In this document: one piece after another, positions 1 through 29,062 of the stretch
How positions within the stretch are numbered: the first letter of the stretch is position 1
Layout of the letters: each line of letters opens with the position of its first letter
Origin: Limnephilus marmoratus
Taxonomy: Eukaryota > Arthropoda > Insecta > Trichoptera > Limnephilidae
Length of the DNA stretch: 64,000 nucleotides
Assembly (NCBI GenBank): GCA_917880885.1
Contig: OU862922.1
Coordinates: 26,908,627 to 26,972,626, forward strand
Direction of reading: 5' to 3'
The notes under the pieces: model-generated
Databases searched by the model: none
The model's input: the letters and a program-made list of their open reading frames with translations, nothing else
Told to the model about the DNA's origin: nothing
Program-made: the position numbers and the translations under genes

Positions 1-198
1 GTCCACAATGAGCCAAGCGCGACTAACCAATCTTTCGATTTTATCAACTGAAAGAGACAGGTAATAAATTAGGACAATGTGATCGAATAAATTGGTAAAA
101 TTAAGTCTCGTAAGCATGTTTAGTATTTGGTGTTTTATTTTAAGTAGAGGATGCTCAATAAAAAACCGCCCCGGGTGCCAATCTACCCTACGCCGCCA
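1..198. other. unassigned sequence at left edge
   Basis: No gene or repeat is recognised. On the minus strand a TTTCAG acceptor near position 49 opens a short frame running off the window edge. Its translation does not match the part of thiolase that should follow the last visible Acat exon, so it is not called as an exon. Confidence 0.3.
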
Positions 199-512
199 CT
201 GAGGCCCTGAGGAAAATAATTTCCCTCAGGGCCTATGTCATCTTTGGGGATGCTGTGTGGAGGGTTTTTTGAGGAAAGGAGGGAGAGGAGAGTTCTGGGA
301 AGGAAAAGGGTTCAAGGGGTGGGTAGGAATCTGGGATTCAGTGTTTCCTGGTCATCCGCCTTCAAGACCCAGACAAACCTCACCCCATGAACCCGGGCAC
401 CCCTGCTAAATCACCAAACGTAGCTAACCACTTGGAGTGACCTATGGCAGAGGTGTTGGTTATCCAATAAAAGTTTCCGGGACGACAGTACCCATTGCCG
501 CCTCCCAAATTG
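199..512 (-). repeat. family A SINE-like repeat, copy 1
   Basis: This repeat has a head reading CAATTTGGGAGGCGGG in its own orientation, a body mentioning GTGACCTATGGCAGAGG in the window orientation, and a tail with CTCCACACAGCATCC and CCTGAGGGAAATTATTTTC. Related copies lie at 13962, 33490, 41409, 48042 and 61345. The tail is the same as the 3' end of the LINE copies near 37.7 kb and 43.9 kb, which suggests a nonautonomous element using that LINE's machinery. No tRNA-like promoter boxes were found in the head. Confidence 0.7.
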
Positions 513-1456
513 AATACTGAATCCGAACGCATTTTAACATTTATGTAAACGTCAAGTGTTCATTGCATATGCGTGGACAGGTCCTTACCACAGACCACTA
601 GCCAAATTGTGTGTGACCGCACGAACTTCGCCCCAATCTTTCAACCGTGTTTCAACAAACGGAGAAGACGGAAAACAAAAAATGTTGATAGTATTATCAA
701 TGCTAAAGCATTTGTTTAAGTTAATGGTCGGAAAAGACCTGCCTTTATATCAAATAGCAAATTAACACAACCGGTTTCAGATTGCTTAGGCCACCTTCGA
801 ACTTGTATAATTTAGACATAAGCAAGGAATTTTGAAGGAAATTTCAAGGAGAAGCAAGCACCTCCATCAAGACTAAATGACAACATAAATTCTGTGGACA
901 TAATATTTATAGATTATGAATTGTTTGTTAACCCATCAGACCAATTTGTTCGCTTTTGGAAGCAGCTCACATAGGTCTCATAGAAATAATTGTATTTCCC
1001 TTACTGTTATGGTGAGAAGTATGATAAAATTTATGAAACTAATATTACATATTTATGTATTCAGATCATTCAAAAATTTTCACGTGTGTGGCACATTTCT
1101 GCAAAAAATGCCAAGACTTGTAGCCCCCATTTAAGGCTTTTGGTGGGTTATCATAAAATATTTGTCATTTTTAAACACGCTGTTTTGTGAGCATTTAAGT
1201 TTTATTTTGGCAAGCCTAAAATCTCAGCAACTTCTCGCATGTATTCTTCAATGTGGAGTAAGAATTAGGAAAGATTGACATCAAAATAAAACCGTGGCGA
1301 AAATGTTACTTATAAGCATGAACACACAAACAAATTTACAGTTAGACTAAATGGAAAGTGATTGAGTCGAAACAGGACTTCGCTGTGCTCAGTCAATAAA
1401 TATTTTACTCATTTGGACGGATTGTTAATCCGTTTCAAAATATTCAACAATTTTAC
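513..1456. other. Acat intron sequence, no gene seen
   Basis: This stretch lies downstream of the last visible Acat exon on the minus strand and is presumably intron. It was searched by eye for the next expected thiolase segment (TAGNASG..DGA) without success. Short open frames here have no recognisable similarity. Confidence 0.4.
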
Positions 1457-18672
<17,216 letters not shown>

Positions 18673-19150
18673 GATTTATATTATTTTATTCGAAAATTCG
18701 CGGTTCTTTTAAAAGTGAGGTATTTTTAGAAATTTGGTATTACTTAGGTAATAATATTAACGTAATTAATATAATAACATAAAACCGGTCTCTTATAAAA
18801 TAATTACAGCAGTAAATAAAGAACACGGTACGCTAAAAATAAGCAAAATGAAACAACGCATTCCCCGATGTAACACCGAGTAACGTAATGGAAAAATAAT
18901 TTCACTATTCTTCTGACATTGACATTATTGACAGCGCCACAGCGCAGGGTTGGTATGTCCAAAAGATTATTTCCCTAGATTTCATGGCGAAATTTCCCTA
19001 GATCTCGGGGGTACCACCTTGGCAAGTAAAAACACCGCCGTTGGGAGAGAGGGCTGGAAAGGATACATTTGTCGGCTAATTAATTAAATTAATTCCACTA
19101 ACCACCGCATTTTTCATCATCACTCTTGGCTCTACAACCCCGAAATTTTA
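18673..19150. other. upstream region of Acat
   Basis: About 480 bp directly 5' of the Acat start codon (minus strand). It should contain the promoter, but no convincing TATA or initiator was identified. No other gene seen. Confidence 0.35.
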
Positions 19151-19152
19151 GA

Positions 19153-19529
19153 ATTCATTAAGAGATGGAGCCACTTCGGTCGGCATCTCGCAAACGGACT
19201 TGCCCCTGACTAGCATAAATACCACGTTTTAATGAACTTTCTATTCCGTTCCGCGGCGACGACGCCACTGCTTGTCACGATTATTTTGTACTGGTGAAAG
19301 TTAACAATTGTAATTTTTTTTTTTTTTTTTATTTTTTTTTTTTTTTCCTAAATTCTTACCACTGTGATTTCTAATTTTAGATTTCATTAAGAGATGGAGC
19401 CACTTCCGTCGGCATCTCGCAAACGGACTTGCCCCTGGCTAGCATAAATACCACGTTTTAATGAACTTTCTATTCCGTTCCGCGGCGATGACTCCACTGC
19501 TTGTCACGAGTATTTTGTACTGGTGAAAG
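19153..19529 (-). repeat. direct pair of ~150-bp repeats
   Basis: Two copies (19153-19300 and 19383-19529) share TTCATTAAGAGATGGAGCCA, TCTCGCAAACGGACTTGCCC and TCTATTCCGTTCCGCGGCGA. They are separated by a poly-T tract at 19316-19344. The duplicated unit is over 95% alike by eye, so the duplication is recent. Confidence 0.7.
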
Positions 19530-19609
19530 CTAGTGCTGCTGGCGACACGGTATCGCTTCGAAGTAAATAAGCACACACTTCACGACTAAAAATTACACAT
19601 CTACCGGAT

Positions 19610-19720
19610 CTGCCGGATCTGCCCTGATGATGGACACTGCAACGATGTCCGAAACGTTGGCTAAAGAAGGAGGTAGCGCAACACGGCACAACACCCCAAA
19701 AACATATAACGAAAATCCAC
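19610..19720. mobile_element. single arm of foldback family C
   Basis: Contains TGATGATGGACACTGCAACG and GAAACGTTGGCTAAAGAAGG and CGCAACACGGCACAACACCC, the right arm of the foldback element seen complete at 50451-50610. The left arm is missing here. Confidence 0.65.
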
Positions 19721-19859
19721 TCATCTCGGTTTTGTGCCAGCTCTCCCCAGTTTAGAAGCTTCAAGGTAGATAGGTCTTTGAGGACGTTGTCGCCCCTTTG
19801 AGAACCTTCCCAGGCTCCTATCGGTCTGGAGTTCAGCAGGGACTTTATCATGCATGCAT

Positions 19860-20010
19860 AGCAGGGAATCTATTTTCTAGAACCGGTCCGAAGATACGCC
19901 TCAAAATTTACTTTCAAAAACGTCTAGTGCTCGCTCTTTCCTCTTAGTACCCACGTCTCAGAGCGTACGTGAGCACTGGTCTAATAAGTGTTTTTAGGCG
20001 CAGATTATGG
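19860..20010 (-). pseudogene. degenerate LINE C-terminal fragment
   Basis: The minus strand reads LKTLIRPVLTYA then, after a one-base shift, SETWVLRGKSEH, the conserved post-RT motif (compare LIRPVLMYGSECW at 8.7-10.6 kb). Stops and shifts make it a remnant. Confidence 0.5.
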
Positions 20011-20057
20011 AAATTACACTTCATTTTAACAATTATACATGAAACAAATATTTACAT

Positions 20058-20292
20058 CCAGAGCAGAAGATACTCTCGGTATCGCCCTGGTGTACGACCA
20101 CCATTCAGTATTGAAACTTTGCTTGAAATAACTTCAGCTGTGTTCGATATCTGGATCTGAATCCCCACCTTCCGCTTCCCCATCACATTCCCCTCCCCTC
20201 TTACCTTCAGCCTCACTACATACCCAAGTGGGGGATGCCATAGTCTCACTGGCTCCAGACGGCAGCAGTTTGGACTCTTGTGAGGTATTCAC
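20058..20292 (+). repeat. family E interspersed repeat, copy 1
   Basis: Shares with copies at 23.6-24.1, 45.5, 48.7-49.1, 56.6 and 61.8 kb: AGAAGATACTCTCGGTATCG, a C/T-rich middle, GCCATAGTCTCACTGGCTCC and a GTATTCACGT end. No coding frame. The long conserved body without TIRs suggests a SINE or LINE 3' end. Confidence 0.65.
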
Positions 20293-21367
20293 GTTAAAAA
20301 AAGGTTATTAGGTTCTTAGTTTAGGTAAACTAAGTAATGCATTTTTTATCTTCTATCCAAATTTAATTTATTGTTTCTTGTGGTAATTAAGTTGAAATGT
20401 AGTGTAATTTCCTTAATAAAAGTACGGCGGGTATTGGAGTATCTACTATTAAATGCATTATTTTCCAATTTTAATTATTATTTCTTTTAGTTTTAATTGA
20501 AACGAAGTAACATATTTAGTAATGGCGAAGTAAGAAAATTCATGTGAACGGAATTAACAGTTGAGGTCAAATACTAGCAATACATAACAAATCGATGCCT
20601 TCATCTGAAATTATGTATTTTACCGGGAAGTAGAAGTCCAAAAATCGAAATTTTGGACAAGAGTTCGAAATTTCCCCACATTTGTGCTGATTTCTCTTCT
20701 CTATAAAATATTTTTCTCCCCTAGATCTAGGGAAATTTTCCTAGACATTCCAACCCTGCCACAGCGCGAACTTGGGCAAGAGATGGTCGGTAGCCACCGC
20801 CGGTTACCTTGTACCGGTGACTTTGCTGTCGCTGGATCACCCGATTTTTGAAGTGAATACTTCTTTAGCACTGTTGTGATTTGAAACTCGGCGAAACGAA
20901 AAATAGCGACACTAAAAAGAGACAAACGCATTGGATTTAGCCTGCGTAGTAATGAGATAGTATAATCGGTCTCCTCTTTGTGTGGTGCTTCGCAGCCTAT
21001 CGGTCTCCTCTTTGTGCGGTGCTTCGTAGCCTCCCCACTCTTGTCTCCTTAAGTTTTCTGAAGGTTTCACTTCTACTGCGTGTGAATTACACACTTTCTT
21101 TTTGAAAAATCATCTATTTCCCTTTTTTTGTGATTCATTTGTTCAATTTTATTTTGAAAAAAGTTAAATGAAGAAAAGAATAATGTTACATAATGGTACG
21201 TTTTTTGTTTGAAAAAAGGAAAATAAATAAATTAAAGTTAGTGTGTACTACAAATTTGTAGTTTCGGCTGTAGGTTTTTATAATTTATTCCTTATTTAGG
21301 ATGTATTTTCTCGTCACGCACCGTAAAAAAAGTTCTTACCTACGTATTGCAATGTTGGTAACGCGGA

Positions 21368-21408
21368 TATAAAGTTTAAAAGTGACAACCAGTGACAACT
21401 TCAGTGCA
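21368..21408 (+). promoter_or_regulatory. putative core promoter (TATA-like and TCAGTG initiator)
   Basis: TATAAAG at 21368 and TCAGTG with A at 21403 lie 144 bp before the candidate start codon at 21547. The initiator matches the arthropod TCAGT consensus. The 35-bp spacing from TATA to start is slightly long, so this is tentative. Confidence 0.35.
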
Positions 21409-21546
21409 GTCGTTTATCGCGTAGTGGTTGTGTTTACGATTTCTGACGTACGTTTGTTTTCTCAAAGGATATAAAACCGTATTTTTAAGGATATAACTCT
21501 GCGAAATCTTCAGTTTTCAGATACTTTGGAGATTTCTATTATTAAC

Positions 21547-21654
21547 ATGGAGAATCAAGCCCCGGCGGCTCTTCAATCTTCCACGAAGGCTGTCTTCAAA
21601 TCTCCCCTGTCTCCAATGGGACGGGAGGTCTTTAGAGAAATTCCGCAGAATTTG
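21547..21654 (+). CDS. candidate first exon of an unrecognised gene
   Basis: An open frame from ATG encodes 36 residues (MENQAPAALQSSTKAVFKSP then LSPMGREVFREIPQNL) and stops at a GTAAGC donor in phase 0. The peptide has two SP sites (KSPLSPM), a pattern of proline-directed kinase substrates. It is divergent from Acat, 2.9 kb away. A phase-0 acceptor with another SPM-containing peptide lies at 55566. I do not recognise the family. Confidence 0.5.
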
Positions 21655-22859
21655 GTAAGCTATGAGTTTATTTAACATATTTTATAAACTGTAAACAGCT
21701 AATCGATTTTGTAAATATCGATATCGATGGTTCAACGAGTTTTCGGCAATCACATTAATTGGTTTTCGGTTGTAAAAATAACTGCCAATGTTTTTTTAAA
21801 TTCAAAATGTGTTCTTATATTTTGTTCTGCCGCTAGAGGGCAGTAATTTCAAACGTCTATTATTTGTTATGGCGGATTTTTTATCTGTCTTCAAAGCTTC
21901 GTCTGGGCTTGCAATTATTATATGTTATTGTCTGTTATCCCTAGTGCATTGTGTTATATTAGTGTTCAAGTTTTTTGAAACTCTACAGCCAGTGTAAACA
22001 TTTCCAGTGGATTATTTACTCGGTAAGCTTTCAGAATTCTGTCACTTTCATGTGTTGTACTTAACGATTTTTCAAAAATGTTTTCATTTTATTTGTACTG
22101 TTTTATTCCTCATTATATTAGGAATTTTGTTTGTTGCGCACAGTCTCACCTTCATAAAGGTGTATAAATTGATAGCAAAAAATATCTGTAAAATAGTTTA
22201 GGTACATAATATTTTTCTAAACTGAACTGGGGGCGTAACAACCTTTTTATAATGTAAAGTTAAGTTAAAATCTTTCTATTTTATTTATGTGATAATGTTT
22301 TGGGGCTAACTGAAATATTGAATTAAACAATTAGGTACAACTAGGTATACTATTATATAAAACTATGTAACTAAAAAAACATTCAAAGTAAATAATTGCA
22401 ATATTACTACTGGCGTAAGTTTAATAGTATAAACAAATAACATTTGATAACTATCTGTGTTTTCCCGATATTATGTAGGATTATAGTTAAAATTAACAAA
22501 TTCCTACCTACGATTTTATAAATTAATTGTCAACCATTTCTGTTGTATATGTCAACTTAAATTATTGAAGTGTGTGTAAGTGAGGTGTACGTTTATTTTC
22601 TCTCCACTGTAAGTAAATATTCAAATGTTTTATTTAATGAATCCTCATTTTTCTAATCCATTTTTAGTATGCCTGATTCTCTTTAGTTCCTGTCAGATTG
22701 TTCACGTGCTTAGAAAATAGGTACATTGTCAAGACAAAATTTTTGTACAGGATAGTTTTATGTCTTCCAAGCCCCAACCACATTTAAATTACGACAGTTG
22801 ATTTATCGTCTTATTAAATATTTCCCTAACAGCCCCCACTTTTAATAGGCCCAAATTAA
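21655..22859. other. intron-like sequence, no gene seen
   Basis: AT-rich sequence after the candidate exon. It contains TTCTGCCGCTAGAGGGCAGTAA at 21822-21843, a short motif, but no recognisable gene. Short frames at 21809-22201 look like chance. Confidence 0.35.
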
Positions 22860-23120
22860 GGAAATATACACTTTGCTTCTACTTAATTACTACAAGAAAT
22901 AACTAAGTAAGTTTGAATAGACTATGGAAATATACACTTTGCTTCTACTTAATTACTACAAGAAATAACTAAGTAAGTTTGAATAGACTATGGAAATATA
23001 CACTTTGCTTCTACTTAATTACTACAAGAAATAACTAAGTAAGTTTGAATAGACTATGGAAATATACACTTTGCTTCTACTTAATTACTACAAGAAATAA
23101 CTAAGTAAGTTTGAATAGAC
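22860..23120. repeat. tandem repeat, 4 copies of 66 bp
   Basis: Four head-to-tail units start at 22860, 22926, 22992 and 23058, each beginning GGAAATATACACTTTGCTTC and ending GTTTGAATAGAC. The units are almost identical, which means recent expansion or an assembly-collapsed larger array. It has no spacer variation, so it is not a CRISPR array. Confidence 0.95.
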
Positions 23121-23634
23121 GGTAAAAGATGCATTGAAATTCCATTTTTATTCAAAGTTCAAAATTTCCCGTGTAAAACGATCCCTCAGCCGCCATTAAA
23201 TATTTGCAATTTGCTATTGGTTTTTTCATAGTTTCAAGATAATTCATGGAAAAATAAATCAACCATTTTTACGATATTTCGACCCATGGGCAGAACAGCG
23301 TAAATGATATTTTTGTCAAATTACGATTTTTAACGAAAACTGTTCAATGCTGCCTGATACATCAGTGACAAAAATATTGCAGCTCTATCTTATATGCCTG
23401 ACACTTTTTTAGTACCTGTAACTTTCATAAGTGACTGTGGTTGATTACGCTGTCTATGCTGTTGGTCGAGAATGTTTTAGTTTAGTCGGTTGACGTCCAT
23501 CTGGTGACTAGTGCAGACGTGTCGGTGGCTACTAGCATCGGAAACTAAACGGAAATTCTTGAGTGTTTTTAATTTATGGTTTTGTATTTGAATATTAGTA
23601 TAAAAAGTAGTAATGCAAATTATATCATTTATCC

Positions 23635-23780
23635 CAACCGTCTGGAGCCAGTGAAGACTATGGCATCCCCAATTTTGGTATGTTGTAGGCTGAAGGTTGT
23701 GGGGAGGGGGAGGGGATGTGGAAAATGTAACTGGCTGTTCAGATCTAGTCACCAAAGATGGCTGAAGCCATTTCAAGTAA
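23635..23780 (-). repeat. family E repeat, partial
   Basis: Inverted copy with TGGAGCCAGTGAAGACTATG, GGCATCCCCAATTTTGG and a G-rich middle GGGGAGGGGGAGGGGATG. Confidence 0.6.
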
Positions 23781-23876
23781 TAAGTCTATAAATATACTCT
23801 GTAGGTACACCACTGCAAAATTACAATTTTTTTTTATAATATAACTTTTTCATCCCAATACAACACAAAAGGCCGA

Positions 23877-24145
23877 ACTGTCTGGAGCCAGTGAGACTAT
23901 GGCATTCCCAATTTTAGTATGTTGTAAGGCTGAAGGTAGTGAGGAGGGGAAGGAGATGTGGAAAATGTAACTGGTTATTCAGATTTAGTCACCGTATTTG
24001 GTAACTAGATCTGAATATCCAGGTACATTTTCCACATCTCCTTCCCCTCTACACTCGGTACCTTCAGCCTCACGACATACTAAATTTAGGGGTGCCGTAG
24101 TCTCACTGGCTCCAGAAGGTTGGGAGCAGTTGGGAATCTTGTGTT
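23877..24145. repeat. head-to-head inverted pair of family E repeats
   Basis: 23877-23995 (minus) and 23996-24145 (plus) are mirror copies meeting at about 23996: GAGCCAGTGAGACTATGGCA on the left and TAGTCTCACTGGCTCC on the right. The pair would form a hairpin of about 110 bp per arm. Confidence 0.65.
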
Positions 24146-24369
24146 GTATTTGTTTAAAAACGTTATATTATATGATTTGTATGTATTTGTATGCTGGTTT
24201 GTGGTTTGTAAGTATAACATTTATTCAATTTTTTTTATAAGAAAAGCTCTCTTTTATAACTTTTGAAGGTTATTTCCATCAACGTAATATATCATTGAAG
24301 AAGAAGATAACGATAATAATCTAAACGAAAATATAAAGAGAACAAGACACAGAAAACAGAAAAAAAACA

Positions 24370-24447
24370 GGTCGCAACTGGGACTCGAACCCAGACCTCA
24401 CGTCTAACCGGGACGTGCGCGTTAACCAATTTCGCTATTACCACCTT
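24370..24447 (-). repeat. tRNA-like sequence (probably SINE-derived or pseudo-tRNA)
   Basis: The minus strand folds as a near cloverleaf: D arm GCG/CGC with AAATTGGTTAA, anticodon stem ACGTC/GACGT with loop CCGGTTA, T arm CTGGG TTCGAGT CCCAG, acceptor GTGGTAA with TTGCGAC (6 of 7 pairs). The loop reads anticodon GGT, which animals do not use for Thr, so I do not call a functional tRNA. Confidence 0.55.
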
Positions 24448-24449
24448 CT

Positions 24450-26600
24450 GTCAAGCCGTCATAATAGTCAATCTCATATTTCAAATTTTAGAAATAATAT
24501 AATCTTCAACTAATTATTTTTCCATATTATTATTTTTTTATGGAGCAGCCTGTATGTTGGCATGTCGCAGTTAAGTGGCATAAAGTGTCGAATGCAGATA
24601 CATCAACATACTTCACCTTGATTGAGACCCAATTGACCATTACTGAGCCAATCAATTGCTGGATTTGTTTTTTTTTTCAATGTGCTAATTTTTACGAGCG
24701 GACATTTAGAAACTGCACATGGATATCATTTTGAAACCTTCAGTTCATAATAATAAACTAATCGCACCACTCTCTTAAAATGATGCCTTAAGTTTTTTTT
24801 AAAGTTCCAAGTTCATACTTTAAAGTTTAGAAACTTAGGTTTTCTTTGTATTTTCTGAAGTCTTTACTTTTTTTTAAGCCTTTCAACTATAATAATATAT
24901 ACAGAAAATGGTTTGTAACAATATCCAAATGAACTAAAATAAGCTTTTCAAGAATAAAATGAGTTAAATAATGGATTTTCTTATGTGGCAGCGTGCCTCA
25001 ATGACCACTTCCTAATCCATTTCCTTTTAGTGGTTGACTCGCAATGTGTGCCGTAAATAATATAATTTGCTCTACAGGAATATTTATATTTTACTCCTTG
25101 TGACTGTTGTATAATATCGATGTCGAACCTGGTAAAAATTGAAAATTGTCTTGTAGACTTATTTATTGGCTTATTTTGTTGATATAAAGGTCAGTATTTT
25201 ATGAATTTTTAATGAAATACAAATTATCAAAAACGAAACTTAAACAGCTCTACTGCGAAACTATAAAATCGCAGATCCTTGTTCATTGTTTTTTGTTGTT
25301 GTTTTTTGGAGACATTGTTCTTCAGGACCGTCGATATTATTCATATTTTGTTTAAAATCTTTCAAACTTTTTCGCCTTGACTTTACCAGGATTTCTAATA
25401 AATAACATAACGAATTAACTCAAGTGAAATAATTATTATGTTAAATGGTTTGCTTCTTGGATGGATTTAAAGATTTACTTTTTATTTCATAGATGGCAGT
25501 GATGATTTTATTCAATTAGTTTTTTTTTGCTGTTGCGAGGATTTATGAGTTTATTGGTCTCCTTGTGACTGGATTTTGTAATAATAAAATTAATGATAGT
25601 TGATGAATAATAATTGTCATAATAATAATATTATTTCCATTGAATTCCGAAAGTAAAATACTCTTCAATAATTAATGATTCTATTATTTTACTAATGTGT
25701 AATAATATGTCAAATATTATGTATGTAATCTTTTTATTGCGTTTCTTTTATCGAATGAATAACAACTTTAGAATTTTATGAAACATCCCAAATTGTACCA
25801 ATCACAAGAAATCTTTTTTATTCACCAGTAAATATTGTTTTTTTATGATTATTACGATTCCCTTGCCCTTTTTTAAATTATGTAAGTAAATAAAAATAAA
25901 AATGTATGTACATTTTTTAATCGGGATTCACTTGGGTAAAGACCCTTTTTCTTCAAGAAATTGACACTTTATTGAGTAAATTTTCGAAATTTTATATGTC
26001 TTTGCCACTGTTTGAATTTTTATTTTTGGATAGCCGTTTCTTGGACGTACTCCCAGATAAATTTTGAATTTCGTTTTTTTTTTTTTTTTTTAATGTACTT
26101 GTCAGATTTATTCCCTTATTCCAATCCCAAGTAGAGTAATAATGTAATGTGTAACCAATCAACAGATCTATTAATACACACATCAATCATATTATTGATA
26201 AGACTAGCTAGCGTAGACATCCAAATTAATAGACTTGTCTTATCATGAAATCTGGGTATCATTTCGACAAGCCGGAGGCAAAATACGTGACCACATTTTT
26301 GGCACCGGGAACGTTGATGAATGCTTTTAATAAACTACGACCACTGAATTGACCGCTGACCACTGAAGAGAGAGCATTGAAATAACCAGACCCTGTGTAG
26401 AAATTTAAAGTTCGCTAAAGTATGGCAAAAGTTTGCAGCGCAGTCCAATGTGGGACGTTCTGCGCAGGATCTGAATGTTCGTTTTAAAACAAACCGCATG
26501 GCGTAGGGACGCTAAAATTGAGTGAGGGTAAATTGTAACATTTAATTAAATGAAGACAATATTAGCGAAACTCGATCGAAAATGTGGAGACAGAAAAATC
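24450..26600. other. AT-rich intergenic or intronic stretch, no gene seen
   Basis: Contains poly-T at 26075-26091 and no convincing frame, splice-flanked exon, TIR pair or tandem array by eye. Confidence 0.35.
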
Positions 26601-26607
26601 AGGAAAA

Positions 26608-26690
26608 GATATTGGCCCGTCTGGGAATCGAACCCAGGACCCTTTGCTTACGTGGCAAGTGCTCTACCAACTGAGCTAAGGTGTCTATAT
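26608..26690 (-). repeat. tRNA-like SINE head
   Basis: The minus strand has a textbook A box TAGCTCAGTTGGTAGAGC and B box GGTTCGATTCC with T arm CTGGG/CCCAG. The acceptor halves (GACACCT, ACGGGCC) hardly pair, so it is a tRNA-derived promoter of a SINE or a decayed tRNA. Confidence 0.6.
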
Positions 26691-27817
26691 CAAATTCGGT
26701 CACTTTTAACTGTATCATACTTCGACTAAGAACTACCAACATTATCTTCATTCTCTTAAAGCACATATTATTGGCTGCTATCTTTATATATGTTTGCAAG
26801 ATTCAACCCGAACTAAATGCTATCTAGATTGTGTTTGGATAAATTTTTATCCATTTTTTTTTAATGTGCAACATCTATTGACTTTTCTGCCAGTCTTGTC
26901 ATTGTCTTCATATAATTAAAAATTATAATTTGAGGTTTTACTCATAAAGTTAAAAATCAAAAATAAATTGTACCACATTGTCTTAAGCGTATGTAATACC
27001 CTCGAAACATTTCGTAAACTGTCAAAATGTGTTCATTTTTACATCGCTAGATGGCAGTAGGAGTGTCTTCCCAGATTTCAAAAGGTCAACATTATACTTG
27101 CGTTATGTACATCCAAGCACAGTATTTTTTAAATAACGAAGTAAAAAACAAACCAATAACAAAGTGTGGTTTGTTTATGGAACTTATTCTGTTGGTAGAA
27201 TATTTAGTATGATCCTTTTTATAAATGTTTCATAATTTGCTTGTTCTTGGTTCTTCCACATAGGCTTACATTATAAACAGCGTTTGGAATCTCGTGGTTG
27301 ACATTTGGAGTCGATTTAAAGGTGTTTTTTTTATAAATTTAACTTCTAAATATTCTGTCGTTTATTGTTTTTTAAACTAGATATTTTCTAGAATTCATCA
27401 TTATTATTACTATCCCCAAATTCTAAACGTATATTTGATAGAATATCTATAAATATTAATAACATCATTAATAATATTGACTTCGAGAAATAAAAGAAAG
27501 TTTCTTTTTTATTTATATATTTATTCTGTGTTATTTAGTACAACTACACAATATATTTTTTAATCATGGCAGTAGCTGTCGTGCAAGGCTGCAGAAAACC
27601 ATGACAAAACTGCAGCGACACTCTTTATTTTAATAAAACATACATATAATAAAAATCGTTTATTCCAGAACTAGCGAATTCCAGGCAGAGCTCGCTATTA
27701 TATGTATACATATAGAAACCATCGCGGACATGCACACATAAAATCCCCAAAAGTGTCATCGCAATTGGATGAACGGTTAGCAACGCATAATTTCATGATG
27801 CCAGAACTTACTATATA

Positions 27818-28181
27818 CAGGATTTTAAGGGACGTACTTGATTTACTTTAACCAATGATTCCTGACATTATTTGGAGTAAAAAATGTAAATGAAATTTTG
27901 GTCTCCGGTGACTTTTTTGGTGACTTTTTTTTTCAAATTTTTTTTCTTCAAAATCAAACAAAAAAAAATTCTTCCGCATGTCGTCACTGGTCACTCAGCT
28001 GAGTAACAGACCAACCACTAACCACCCCTCCAACTATCCAACAACTACAATTTTTTTACATTTTTTAGAAAAAAAAACATGAAAAATGTCACCGGAGACC
28101 AAATTTTTTTTACATTTTTTACTCTAAATAATGTCAGGAATCACTGGTTAAAGTAAGTCAAGTACGTCCCGTAACACCCTA
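27818..28181. mobile_element. TA-flanked MITE with ~95-bp inverted repeats
   Basis: Left end CAGGATTTTAAGGGACGTAC and right end (inverted) AGGGTGTTACGGGACGTAC continue as mirrored arms through GATTCCTGACATTATTT and GGTCTCCGGTGAC. It is flanked by TA and lies inside the tandem array. TA target and CAGG-type ends suggest Tc1/mariner. Confidence 0.72.
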
Positions 28182-28401
28182 TATATAGAAACTATCGCAG
28201 GCATGCACACAACAACTAACCAAAGTTTCCTCGCAATCGGATGAACGGTTTAGTAACGCATTTTCATGACGCCAGAGCTCACTATTATATATAGAAACCA
28301 TCGCGGGCATGCACACATCAAATCCTCAAAGTGTCATCGCAATCGGATGAACGGTTAGCAACGCATAATTTCATGATGCCAGAACTCACTATATATATAT
28401 A

Positions 28402-28741
28402 CAGGGTGTCCCAAAAGAAAGTTGATATTTGTTTTGCTTTCTGTGTGAACGCAACTTTTCCGAGGGACGCGGGGGGTTTGTCAATCAGTAGTCTGGCTCT
28501 TGGGAATTTAATCGCTATGAATCATTTCTTGGGAGCAACCGCACCTTGTGCGTAAGTTTTACAAAAATGGTGATTCGGCGACTGTAGCGCGTAGAAGATT
28601 CTGCAATATTTGAATCAATTCAATGATGCGCCAAGCATTCCTCTCATTCGAAAATGGGTCAAAAAGTTTGAAGAGATCGGTACAACGCTGGCAACGCTGG
28701 CATCGATCCACTAAATATCAACTTTCTTTTGGGACACCCTC
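28402..28741. mobile_element. internally deleted mariner-type element
   Basis: Starts CAGGGTGTCCCAAAAGAAAG and ends with the inverse CTTTCTTTTGGGACACCCT, inserted at TA inside the tandem array. Its interior (AAAATGGTGATTCGGCGACT, GAAAATGGGTCAAAAAGTTT) matches the 5' part of the larger copy at 52675, so it is a deletion derivative of 340 bp. Confidence 0.82.
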
Positions 28742-29062
28742 TATATAGAAATCATCGCGGGCATGCACACAACAACTCACCAACGTTTCCTCGCAATCGG
28801 ATGAACGGTTTAGTAATGCATTTTAATGACGCCAGATCTCGCTATTATATATAGAAACCATCGCGGGTATGTACACATCAAATCCCAGTACACATCAAAG
28901 TTTCATCGCAATCAGACGAACGGTTAGCAACGCATAATTTCATGATGCCAGAACTCACTACATATACAGAAACTATCGCGGGCATGCACACAACAACTCA
29001 CCAAAGTTTCCTCGCAATCGGATGTACGCAGAGTAGTACAATGTAATACATTCCGTGTTTCA

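Larger units (their letters stand above)
27671..29025 (-). mobile_element. Helitron-related tandem array, interrupted and truncated
   Basis: On the minus strand the 3' end is CTAG at 27671 before a T, as in the Helitron-like family. The body is about six tandem units of roughly 105 bp, each with GCAATCGGATGAACGG, TTTCATGATGCCAGAACTC and CATCGCGGGCATGCACAC. Units start near 27.70, 28.19, 28.29, 28.74, 28.85 and 28.97 kb. Two TA-flanked elements (27818-28181, 28402-28741) sit inside. The array breaks off at about 29025, 40 bp from the transposase/nuclease stop codon. The unit also occurs once or twice in the copies at 51.5-51.8 and 54.2 kb. Confidence 0.7.

Noticed and set aside
1..49. Possible sixth Acat exon at the left edge
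   Set aside because: A TTTCAG acceptor is present but none of the three frames resembles the TAGNASG segment expected next.
22860..23120. CRISPR-like array
   Set aside because: Whole 66-bp units repeat without variable spacers, in a eukaryotic context.
24370..24447. Functional tRNA-Thr(GGT)
   Set aside because: Cloverleaf is nearly complete, but GGT is not a normal animal Thr anticodon and the acceptor has a mismatch; SINE-derived origin is likelier.
26608..26690. Functional tRNA
   Set aside because: A and B boxes are perfect, but the acceptor stem does not pair.
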